Assembly (NCBI GenBank): GCA_002308815.1
Contig: DBVX01000078.1
Location: 6,189 to 19,076 of the forward strand
Direction: 5' to 3'
Length of the DNA: 12,888 nt
DNA from: Bacteroidales bacterium UBA1253
GTDB taxonomy: Bacteria > Bacteroidota > Bacteroidia > Bacteroidales > Paludibacteraceae
The position numbers and the translations under genes were made by a program. Position 1 is the stretch's first letter. Every line of letters begins with the position of its first letter. The notes under the pieces are model-generated. The model saw nothing but the letters and a program-made list of their open reading frames with translations. It was not told the DNA's origin and searched no databases. Shown here one piece after another: positions 6,717-12,888 of this stretch.

Positions 6717-7421
6717 TCATCTTGCTTTGGCGAGGGCGAAGACGCTGATGCGCGCACCCCTGAAGGCGGATATGGTTTTCATGCAGGATCGGATGGTGCT
6801 GCCTGTAGTGATGACATCATCCACAATGAGGATATGCCTGCGGTACATCTCCTCCGGATGATTCACGTCGAATACCCCCTCCACGTTCCTTTCCCTCTCC
6901 TTGCCTCGGGTCAGTGCCTGCTGCGGGTTGTTGCGGATGCGTGTGATGTGGGTAGTGTCCACGGGGATGTTCAGCACGTCCGAAAGTCCGCGCGCGATAT
7001 AGTCGGACTGGTTGTAGCCGCGCTGCCGGTAACGGCGGGGATGGAGAGGAACGGGGATGATGACACTGATGTCGTCGAAGAAATCGGACTGTAGTCCGTC
7101 CAGAGCCGCCAGACGCGCCAGCTCATAGTTGATCTCAGGCTGTCTTCCGTACTTGGCATTCTGTATGAGATGGCTCACCAAGTCATGCTTGTCGTAAAAG
7201 CAGAACGTCGCCGCCCGCTCGAACTGATGGTTGGTTGCGAACAAATCTTCTGTCAGGTTGCCGCGCAGGGAGAATTGCTCCGTCCGTTCCAAAGCGCGGA
7301 CACAATCCTGACAGACGGATGGGACGGGAGTTTCCGGCATCGGCGGCTCAATAACTTGTCCGCATCCCGCGCAGCGGGCGGGGAAAAGGACGGGGGACAG
7401 GTATCGGCGCAGAATGTTCAT
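6717..7421 (-). CDS. comF: ComF family phosphoribosyltransferase-fold protein (234 aa)
   Basis: The N-terminus has a zinc-ribbon-like four-cysteine set (C17, C20, C37, C40), then the ComF-typical run KYGRQPEINYELA. The segment VPLHPRRYRQRGYNQS begins near residue 124, QALTRGKERERNV near 168, and a PRPP-binding loop HILIVDDVITTGST at 196-209. ComF proteins are needed for DNA uptake in naturally competent bacteria, where ComFC helps bring single-stranded DNA into the cytoplasm; in organisms without evident competence the role is unclear. All motifs are intact and length is normal. It begins 20 nt after the transglutaminase-like gene and is probably cotranscribed with it. The 3' end is followed by the lpxD promoter region. 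Confidence 0.92.
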   Translation of the reverse strand: MNILRRYLSPVLFPARCAGCGQVIEPPMPETPVPSVCQDCVRALERTEQFSLRGNLTEDLFATNHQFERAATFCFYDKHDLVSHLIQNAKYGRQPEINYELARLAALDGLQSDFFDDISVIIPVPLHPRRYRQRGYNQSDYIARGLSDVLNIPVDTTHITRIRNNPQQALTRGKERERNVEGVFDVNHPEEMYRRHILIVDDVITTGSTIRSCMKTISAFRGARISVFALAKAR

Positions 7422-7441
7422 CGGAATAAAAGTCCGCGAAT

Positions 7442-8998
7442 CTATTTTAGTGCGATGACTTGTGCCTCCTGATTGTTCATGTTCGGCATAGTGCGTCCCA
7501 CTTCGGCATTGATGTAGGTCGGGTCGCAGACAACGTACCTGCGGTTCTTGTAGGTCAGATAGTCGCCATTGACGTTGCCGTTGAAAGCGACAGCTGTGGC
7601 GAGATGCCCGGGGTAATGCAGCAGCACCACATCCAGTCCCGTCAGATCACGCACAAGACGCGAGAAGAGGATGGAACGGTCCTCGCAGTCGCAATAGGGA
7701 TAATAGAGAGTCTCCTGCGCGAAGAAAGCGCGGTCGCCACCCCATATCTTGTCATCATAGCCGTATTCGAAAGCGGTCTGCACCCAGTTGAGCAATATGT
7801 CAACGGCATCTCGCTCGTTCAGGGATGAGATGGTCTGCCGCAGGGAAGGATAGAGCATGTCCTTGACCGACTGCTCCACTGGGGTGTTGGCGTATGCCGC
7901 CCAGCGCGTGTTTTCATCGCCGTTGAAACACGCCTGCGGGTATGAGTCAAAGAAGTCAATCAGGTTCTTGTTAACGCTCACTGAAGCGGAAACGCCTTTG
8001 TTGGACCGCAGCGTGCGTGCGGGAGTTGGGTCGCTTTCCAGATCGGGCAATTGAGTTAGTTGCAGCGAGAGCGATTGCTCCTTGTCCCATTTCGCGGCGG
8101 TCACCCTCATTTTGACACCTTTCTCGCCGCTTACATTGTAGAACTTGTCTCCGTCAAGCGTGTAGTAGGACATACTGAAGATGTCATACAGGCTGGCGAC
8201 GAGCATATACAGTTTGGTGTCGCTCATGCCGATTCTTATGCGGTAGCCGGATTGCACCATCACAAATGCCTGCGCCAGTACTGCCTCGCTGGTTTTTCCG
8301 TACTGTTTTTCAGTGACGGTCTGCAGCATCTTCATGTACGCCCAGTCACACAGCGTATTCGCCTTGCGGGCATCAAGGGCGGTCTTGACTGTTATGTCAT
8401 AGCGGCTGTCGGAGAGCTGCTGCCAAGCATCAGCAACCGCGTTTTCGTTTAATGCCTGTAATTTGAGGTTGTCATTGATCGGGAAACCGACAGTAATCAG
8501 ATTGCCATAATAGGATATTGAGACTTTCTTGTACGGCTCCTCTTTCGGGCGTACGGGGGCAATGGGTTCCGGTGCGGGTTCCGGTGCGGGAACGACCACC
8601 ACTTTCGGCTTGACGGCAATCTGCACCGGCTTGGTGTCCGCGTCCGGTTCATGCTTGGGAGTTTGTGCCGGAGTTGGATCCGGTTTCGGAGTAGGCGTTG
8701 GCTTCGGAGTTGGTGTCGGCTTTGGTGTGTTATTTGGAACCTGATAGACCACCGGCGGAAGTGTCTTTTCTTCCTTCGGCTTCACAGCCTCGTGTACGGG
8801 GATTGTATTCCAGGACTGACGCATAAAGTCCGCGTACTGCTCGTTCACACGCTTGCGGAACGAGTCGAACTCCGCCTGCTTGTCGGACTTGAACTGATTG
8901 AAGTTTTGGTTCTGCTTCTTTACAAACTCGTCAAAACTGTTCTGTGCTTCCAACGGAATGGCAATCAGAAGTATGAGGAGGAAAATGTGGTGTCTCAT
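7442..8998 (-). CDS. Secreted transglutaminase-like protein with 11-residue aromatic repeats and Pro-rich linker (518 aa)
   Basis: A signal peptide (residues 1-18, cleavage likely at LEA|QN) is followed by four 11-residue repeats (21-64) with aromatics at fixed places, an extended Pro/Thr/Lys linker (about 79-155, with a TPKPTP core at 91-110), a conserved-looking but unrecognised region (about 156-400), and a transglutaminase-like C-terminal domain. The probable catalytic triad is C436 or C438 (YPYCDCEDRS), H465 (YPGHLATAV) and D492 (VCDPTY). Such Cys-His-Asp folds cover transglutaminases, peptidases and amidases, so the reaction is not settled; a periplasmic or surface peptidase or cross-linker is the best inference. 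It starts 44 nt after the HPRT-like gene and precedes comF by 20 nt. The ATG at 8998 is the natural start because the signal peptide follows directly. I do not recognise a named family for the whole protein. Confidence 0.85.
   Translation of the reverse strand: MRHHIFLLILLIAIPLEAQNSFDEFVKKQNQNFNQFKSDKQAEFDSFRKRVNEQYADFMRQSWNTIPVHEAVKPKEEKTLPPVVYQVPNNTPKPTPTPKPTPTPKPDPTPAQTPKHEPDADTKPVQIAVKPKVVVVPAPEPAPEPIAPVRPKEEPYKKVSISYYGNLITVGFPINDNLKLQALNENAVADAWQQLSDSRYDITVKTALDARKANTLCDWAYMKMLQTVTEKQYGKTSEAVLAQAFVMVQSGYRIRIGMSDTKLYMLVASLYDIFSMSYYTLDGDKFYNVSGEKGVKMRVTAAKWDKEQSLSLQLTQLPDLESDPTPARTLRSNKGVSASVSVNKNLIDFFDSYPQACFNGDENTRWAAYANTPVEQSVKDMLYPSLRQTISSLNERDAVDILLNWVQTAFEYGYDDKIWGGDRAFFAQETLYYPYCDCEDRSILFSRLVRDLTGLDVVLLHYPGHLATAVAFNGNVNGDYLTYKNRRYVVCDPTYINAEVGRTMPNMNNQEAQVIALK
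8669..8728 (-). repeat. Pro-rich hexapeptide-repeat linker coding DNA
   Basis: This codes residues 91-110 of the transglutaminase-like protein, a roughly 18-bp repeating unit giving TPKPTP TPKPTP TPKPDP TP. The DNA copies differ at third positions, so this is a protein-level repeat more than a recent exact duplication. It should form a stiff extended spacer between the N-terminal repeats and the C-terminal domain. Confidence 0.8.
8807..8938 (-). repeat. Four tandem 11-residue repeats (F-x-x-F-x7)
   Basis: Residues 21-64 split exactly into SFDEFVKKQNQ, NFNQFKSDKQA, EFDSFRKRVNE and QYADFMRQSWN. Aromatics occur at 22/25, 33/36, 44/47 and 55/58, a strict period of 11. The rest is polar and charged. 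An 11-residue period is that of a right-handed or near-straight helical array (hendecad), so a long amphipathic helix or coiled coil is likely. Confidence 0.8.
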
Positions 8999-9030
8999 TT
9001 TTTTATGCTGATATATGGATAAAAGGTTAT

Positions 9031-9057
9031 AACTTGAGCGTATCAGAATACGCAGTT
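9031..9057. repeat. Inverted repeat spanning the stop codon of the HPRT-like gene
   Basis: GCGTAT (9038-9043) and ATACGC (9048-9053) form a perfect 6-bp stem with a 4-nt loop. AACT (9031-9034) and AGTT (9054-9057) extend it across a 3-nt bulge. Only the plus strand has a following T run (9056-9060), while all genes nearby are on the minus strand, so terminator activity for them is doubtful. Confidence 0.4.
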
Positions 9058-9573
9058 TTTCTCCACCACGCCCACATACGGGAGCAGTCTGCCCTGTCCG
9101 TTGTCGTCCAGTCCGCAGCCCACGAAGAAGTCCGCCGAGTCATCCGTGATGCACGAATAGAGCCGTATCTCCGAAGGCAGCTTGGTGGAAGTCCTTTTCA
9201 GAAGCGTGAGGAACGCCATCGACTGCGGCTTGAGCGATTGCAGGTATGCGTAGAGAGCCATATCCGTCTTGCCCGTGTCGCAGATGTCGTCCAGCACAAC
9301 CACATCGCGACCCGTCAGCTCCATCGTGGGCAGATAGTCCCAATGGATGTCGCCGCTGCTCTGTCCGTCGTAGGAATGGAGTTTGACGTAGTGAACCTCG
9401 TTCATCGGCTCGCCCAGACGGTCGAACACGTGCGAGGCGAACCATGTCCCGCCGTTCATCAGCACGATATAGACGGTGTCCGACGTAAGCACGCCTTCAT
9501 TACGAAGGCGGCTTACCGTCGTATCCATCGCTTCATTCACCTGCGCTGTCGTGTATTTTACTTTATATCCCAT
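9043..9573 (-). CDS. HPRT-like purine phosphoribosyltransferase (176 aa)
   Basis: The protein has a type I phosphoribosyltransferase fold: a VLMNGG loop (38-42), the PRPP loop VVVLDDICDTGKT (91-103), LLKRTS (124-129) supplying a purine-contacting Lys (K126), and FFVGCGLDDNGQGRLLPYVGVV-type C-terminal sequence (149-170) with the Asp that usually reads the purine base. This resembles hypoxanthine/guanine phosphoribosyltransferases, which make IMP or GMP from free base and PRPP for purine salvage in the cytoplasm. Differences from typical bacterial Hpt (DD where ED is usual in the PRPP loop; Cys in place of Tyr in the VGYG motif) mean it could be a divergent paralog with xanthine or unknown specificity. 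It starts 41 nt after the M16 peptidase gene and ends 44 nt before the transglutaminase-like gene. Confidence 0.85.
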   Translation of the reverse strand: MGYKVKYTTAQVNEAMDTTVSRLRNEGVLTSDTVYIVLMNGGTWFASHVFDRLGEPMNEVHYVKLHSYDGQSSGDIHWDYLPTMELTGRDVVVLDDICDTGKTDMALYAYLQSLKPQSMAFLTLLKRTSTKLPSEIRLYSCITDDSADFFVGCGLDDNGQGRLLPYVGVVEKNCVF

Positions 9574-9574
9574 A

Positions 9575-9615
9575 CTTTCAACTCACAATCTTCTTTCAAC
9601 TATTAACTTTCAACT
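9575..9615. repeat. Three copies of CTTTCAACT between M16 gene and HPRT-like gene
   Basis: The 9-mer CTTTCAACT (AGTTGAAAG on the coding minus strand) is present exactly at 9575-9583, 9593-9601 and 9607-9615. It fills most of the 41-nt spacer; the first copy lies just outside the HPRT-like ATG and the last touches the M16 stop codon. No promoter match is visible in the spacer. Confidence 0.7.
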
Positions 9616-12518
9616 TAATAGACGAATATGTCCTTGATTTTCAGGCGGCGGACAGCACCTCTTGTCTTCAGGAAGTCCATCGGCATCTCCTTCTCGTTGC
9701 CGAGGAAGAAATAGCGGTAGGTGCGGTTGGCTACGTGTTTCTTCTGGAACGCCTGCACGTCCTCAAGGGTGAGGTTCTTTGTCTCACGGTAGATGTCCTC
9801 GAACAGGTCGTGGTCCCAGCCCTTGTCGCGGAAGCCGAGGTACGAGCCGATGGACGACGAGCGCACGTAGCGGCGTTTCTCGATGTTCTTCAGCAGCGAC
9901 GACTTGGCCTGCTCGAACGCCGCCTGCGACATCGGCATGAAGTTGCATATCGAGTCGAAGGTCAGCATACAGTCTTTCAGTTTGTCGTTCTGCGTGATGA
10001 TATAGGTGATGTATGAGTTGTTCTCGCCCTTGTGTCCTGCCATGCTGTAGTAGGCGGCGGAGGTGTAGCACAGCGCGCGCGCCTCACGCATCTCTTGGAA
10101 CACGATGGAGCCCATCGAACCGTCGAAATACTCGTTGTAGAGGCGGATGATGGCCTCGTCTTTGGAATTGTATATCTCGCCCCAGTTGGCGTAGCCCACA
10201 TAGTAGGTGGTGTTGGCATCGAACGGTGCGATATAGATTTCGCTTTTCTTCACCACTTCGGGCTGTATGCGCTTGCTGTGGATCTGCTGTTCGCGTTTGC
10301 CTTGCGCCACCAGTTTCGACTGCGTGTTGAGTACCTGCTTGAGTTCGCCTTCGGTCATCGGTCCGTAGTAGGTCACGCGGCAGATGCCGGGAATCAGCGC
10401 GCGCAGACGCGCCAGCACTTTCTCGCCCGACAGTTTCTTCATTTGCTTGGGAGTGAGAACCATCCGGCGGAAGTTCTTCTTTCCGTATGTCCCGTAACTG
10501 CGCAGGTTGCCGAAGCACGAGCGCTGGTCGAGTTTGCTGTCCTCGTGTGCCTTGATGCGGTCAGCCACGACTTCCTGATAGACGGTCTCTTCCGGACGGG
10601 CGGTCAGCACCCAGTCCTCCAGCAGTTCGAGCGTCTTCCCGAAGTTCTCCTGCAGACCGTAGATATGGAAATGCGTCTCATTGGTGCCGGTGTAGGCATT
10701 GGCTTCGGCGGCAATCTGGTAGAGACCTGACTGGAAGATTTCGGTGGTCATTGTCACCGTCCCGAGGTACGAGAGCAGGTCGGTGGCAAGCGACAGGGAC
10801 GGGTCCTGGTGTGTACCCTTTTCGATGCAGAAGTCCAGTTCGAACAGTTCGTTCTCCTTGTTCTGCACGTAGAGCAGTTCCTGACCGTTGTTCAGCGTCG
10901 AGCGGTTCAGATCCTTGTCGAAATGCAGGAACTGGGGTTGCAGCTGGTCGGCGGACATGGCGGCAAGCTCCTTCATGCGCGGCGACTGTGCCTCGCGGTT
11001 CATGTCGATGGGCGTTATCTTGGGCTTATCCACTTTGGGCGGATTGACATCTTCGCCCTGCTGCTTGAAGACGCAGGCGTAACTGTCTGTGAAGTAGTCG
11101 TTGGCTACGCGTATGATGTCCTCTCGCGTCACCTTTGCCTTGCGGTCCAGTTCGCCGATGACATCCGCGTAGGGAATGTTGTAGATATATGAGTTCAGGA
11201 ACTTGTTGGCGCGTGAGCGGTTCGACTGGAGGCTCTCCATCTCGTAACGGCGCGAGTTGGCGTTGATGGCTTGCAGCATCTTCTCGGAGAACTCGCCGCG
11301 TTTCAGTTTCTCTATCTCGTCCAACAGCATCTTGCGCACTTCCTCGAGGCTCTGACCCTCCTTGGGGGTGCCGATCATGAAGAACGTGGTGAAGTCCTTG
11401 CCTGCCAGTGCCCCTGCGCCGACGCTCAGCATGCGCTGCTGTTGGTCGATGTCCACGTCTAATAGACCGCACTTGCCGTTCTGCAGCACGCTCTCCATCA
11501 CCTCGATGATGTCCATGTCCTTGTGAGTGATGTCGGGCATGCGCCAGCCCATCCATACGGCGGGCGACTCCTTGCCATAGACCACGGTGTCTTTGTGCTG
11601 GGTAAGCGCGGGCTGGTACGGGGTGGTGTAGTTCACGATGTCCGGATTGGGCTGCCATGCGCCGAAGTACTCGTCTATCAGCGCGATGGTCTTGTCGAAG
11701 TCGAGGTCGCCGGCAAGGCAGATGACCGTGTTGTTGGGACGGTAGTAGTTGTCATAGAAACTGCGTATGTTCTTGATGGACGGGTTCTTCAGGTGCTCCT
11801 GTGTGCCGATGATGGAGTGCTGGCGGTAGGGCACGTTCGGGTAGAGGATGTTGTTCACGGCGAGCATTATTTTGTCGCGGTCCATCGTGCTGTACATGTT
11901 GAACTCCTCATACACAGCCTCCAGTTCGGTGTGGAAACCGCGGATGACCATGTGCTGGAAACGGTCGGACTCGATGATGGCCCAGCGGCGCAGTTCGCCG
12001 GCGGGGATGACCTCGTGGTAGCACGTGCGGTCGTCGCTTGTGTAGGCGTTCACGCCTGTGGCGCCGATGAGTGACATCAGTTTGTCAAACTCGTTGGCTA
12101 CGGCTATCTTCGAGTTGAGGTAGGATATGCTGTCTATCTGGTGGTAGATGGCGGCGCGTTTCTCGGGGTCGGTCGTCTGTCCGTACTGCTCGTAGAGTTC
12201 GTCTATCTGCCGGAGCAGGGGCAGTTCCCTGCCGTAGTCGGTCGTGCCGTAGCTCTGCGTGCCTTTGAACATGAGGTGTTCGAGGTAGTGTGCCAGACCG
12301 GTCGAGTTGAGCGGGTCGTTCTGACCGCCCGCGCGCACGGCTATCATCGTCTGGATTTCCGGCTTTTCCGCGTTGCGGCTCATGAACACGGTCAGACCGT
12401 TGTCAAGCGTGTACTGCCTCGCCTGTGCGGGGTCGTTCGGTACGGTCACGTACTTGTACTCTTTGGCATACACCGTCATCGCGGCGATTGCCAGCACGAA
12501 ACATAGGATTTTTCTCAT
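9615..12518 (-). CDS. Secreted M16 (insulinase/pitrilysin) family zinc metallopeptidase (967 aa)
   Basis: A signal peptide (residues 1-18, TVYA|KE) directs it to the periplasm. The first half holds the inverted zinc motif HxxEH as H77-Y-L-E80-H81 in GLAHYLEHLMFKGT, and the third ligand Glu is probably E198 (or E200) in TELEAVYEEFN. The region between is longer than in short M16 proteins. The second half repeats the M16 fold (FELDFCIEKGTHQDP, then a C-terminal substrate-binding module) without HxxEH, as is normal for the inactive half of pitrilysin-type enzymes that form a closed chamber. Such enzymes degrade short peptides and unfolded fragments. Length fits the two-half type. It begins the minus-strand gene run, with a promoter match at 12568-12599 and a leader of about 45 nt. 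The HPRT-like gene follows after 41 nt. Confidence 0.94.
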   Translation of the reverse strand: MRKILCFVLAIAAMTVYAKEYKYVTVPNDPAQARQYTLDNGLTVFMSRNAEKPEIQTMIAVRAGGQNDPLNSTGLAHYLEHLMFKGTQSYGTTDYGRELPLLRQIDELYEQYGQTTDPEKRAAIYHQIDSISYLNSKIAVANEFDKLMSLIGATGVNAYTSDDRTCYHEVIPAGELRRWAIIESDRFQHMVIRGFHTELEAVYEEFNMYSTMDRDKIMLAVNNILYPNVPYRQHSIIGTQEHLKNPSIKNIRSFYDNYYRPNNTVICLAGDLDFDKTIALIDEYFGAWQPNPDIVNYTTPYQPALTQHKDTVVYGKESPAVWMGWRMPDITHKDMDIIEVMESVLQNGKCGLLDVDIDQQQRMLSVGAGALAGKDFTTFFMIGTPKEGQSLEEVRKMLLDEIEKLKRGEFSEKMLQAINANSRRYEMESLQSNRSRANKFLNSYIYNIPYADVIGELDRKAKVTREDIIRVANDYFTDSYACVFKQQGEDVNPPKVDKPKITPIDMNREAQSPRMKELAAMSADQLQPQFLHFDKDLNRSTLNNGQELLYVQNKENELFELDFCIEKGTHQDPSLSLATDLLSYLGTVTMTTEIFQSGLYQIAAEANAYTGTNETHFHIYGLQENFGKTLELLEDWVLTARPEETVYQEVVADRIKAHEDSKLDQRSCFGNLRSYGTYGKKNFRRMVLTPKQMKKLSGEKVLARLRALIPGICRVTYYGPMTEGELKQVLNTQSKLVAQGKREQQIHSKRIQPEVVKKSEIYIAPFDANTTYYVGYANWGEIYNSKDEAIIRLYNEYFDGSMGSIVFQEMREARALCYTSAAYYSMAGHKGENNSYITYIITQNDKLKDCMLTFDSICNFMPMSQAAFEQAKSSLLKNIEKRRYVRSSSIGSYLGFRDKGWDHDLFEDIYRETKNLTLEDVQAFQKKHVANRTYRYFFLGNEKEMPMDFLKTRGAVRRLKIKDIFVY

Positions 12519-12567
12519 TGTGTTAAAATAGTTTTTGTATTGTGTTAATGATTTGTTCTGAACGCGG

Positions 12568-12599
12568 CAAAGATAAGGCTTTTTCCCGCCTTGCGCAAC
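12568..12599 (-). promoter_or_regulatory. Promoter for the M16 peptidase gene
   Basis: On the minus strand the -7 box TATCTTTG (12568-12575) fits TAnnTTTG exactly, and a 3-of-4 -33 box GTTG (12596-12599) lies 20 bp away. The predicted start near 12562 gives a leader of about 44 nt before the ATG at 12518. Confidence 0.65.
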
Positions 12600-12742
12600 C
12601 TTGTGCGGATTTTTGATATGAAAAGCCTGAAAAACACCCGTCCGGCGAAAAAACTTGGTCTTTGACAGATTGAAATACTGATATTACCGCAAAAAAATGA
12701 TTTTCTGATAAAATATGCAGTTTTATACAGTTTGAAGATGAA

Positions 12743-12750
12743 TATATTTG
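12743..12750 (+). promoter_or_regulatory. Candidate -7 box for the rightmost plus-strand gene
   Basis: TATATTTG fits TAnnTTTG exactly on the plus strand. The -33 element is poor (TTTT at 12721-12724, spacer 18). It would give a leader of about 95 nt before the ATG at 12851. Confidence 0.4.
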
Positions 12751-12850
12751 CATTTTCATTCATTTTGTAAAATAAAAATCACACAAATTTGTTCAGTTCA
12801 AATATTCTTTTATTACTGTCCGATAAAACTCATAAAAACCGTTTAATCCC

Positions 12851-12888
12851 ATGAAACTCTCAGATAATCAAATGTACATTGCTTGGTT
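12851..12888 (+). CDS. Start of a possible gene running off the right edge
   Basis: An ATG at 12851 opens 12 codons (MKLSDNQMYIAW) with no stop before the window ends. It is placed downstream of a -7 promoter match and diverges from the M16 gene, which fits a real start. Too little sequence is present to suggest a product. Confidence 0.4.
   Translation, partial: MKLSDNQMYIAW

Larger units (their letters stand above)
12519..12850. other. AT-rich divergent intergenic region (332 bp)
   Basis: The region separates the minus-strand M16 gene from a plus-strand start at 12851. It holds a minus-strand promoter match near 12568-12599 and a plus-strand -7 match at 12743-12750. The overlapping small minus-strand frames here (12523-12763) are AT-driven, have no family features and lie across the promoter, so I do not call them genes. 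I see no RNA gene or long repeat. Confidence 0.6.

Noticed and set aside
8529-8744. A Gly/Val/Phe repeat protein on the plus strand
   Set aside because: The glycine-rich repeat is only the reverse reading of the Pro/Thr/Lys linker of the transglutaminase-like protein.
10032-10730. A 232-residue plus-strand frame
   Set aside because: It is antisense to the M16 peptidase gene, His/Val/Leu-rich, with no recognisable domain.
12523-12763. Two overlapping 72-78 residue minus-strand frames
   Set aside because: They overlap the M16 promoter, are AT-driven and have no family features.

Overview
The window looks like a chromosomal segment from a member of the Bacteroidales (Bacteroidota). The reasons are a PorX-type response regulator with a PglZ/alkaline-phosphatase-like output domain, promoters of the Bacteroidota type (TTTG, about 19-21 bp, TAnnTTTG), A-rich leaders in place of strong Shine-Dalgarno sites, an lpxD-lpxC pair, and a large two-half periplasmic M16 peptidase. 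I do not assign a genus. Coding DNA is moderately GC-rich and the intergenic DNA is AT-rich. I see no insertion sequence, phage gene, CRISPR array or attachment site; most of the content is ordinary core-genome material.

Layout, left to right. (1) 1-299, minus strand: the 5' end of a tRNA-Ser cut by the window edge, preceded in its own direction by a hairpin and a 72-residue Ala/Glu/Val-rich lipoprotein gene. (2) 450-4768, plus strand: a probable four-gene operon encoding a membrane-anchored PASTA protein, an RluD-like 23S rRNA pseudouridine synthase, PorX, and a membrane-anchored endonuclease/exonuclease/phosphatase (EEP) family protein. rluD and porX overlap by 35 nt, and the EEP gene begins (TTG start) 11 nt after porX. 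This operon and the lipoprotein gene diverge from one AT-rich region with overlapping candidate promoters. (3) 4735-12518, minus strand: six genes, transcribed right to left: M16 peptidase, HPRT-like phosphoribosyltransferase, an unusual secreted transglutaminase-like protein, ComF, LpxD, LpxC. A promoter match lies upstream of the peptidase gene and another directly upstream of lpxD. The 3' ends of lpxC and the EEP gene overlap tail to tail by 34 bp. (4) 12519-12888: an AT-rich intergenic region with a candidate plus-strand promoter and the first 12 codons of a possible gene leaving the window.

Functional themes are lipid A synthesis (LpxD acyltransferase, LpxC deacetylase), ribosome modification (RluD), signalling (PorX, known in Porphyromonas gingivalis to control the type IX secretion system), nucleobase/PRPP enzymes (HPRT-like and ComF), and envelope or periplasmic proteins (PASTA protein, M16 peptidase, transglutaminase-like protein, lipoprotein). 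Two points deserve most attention. LpxC here ends at 305 residues with no FabZ domain, and no lpxA follows, although Bacteroidota LpxC is normally fused to FabZ and followed by lpxA. The 518-residue secreted protein carries four exact 11-residue aromatic repeats, then a Pro-rich linker, then a transglutaminase-like Cys-His-Asp domain. I found no convincing new multi-gene system.
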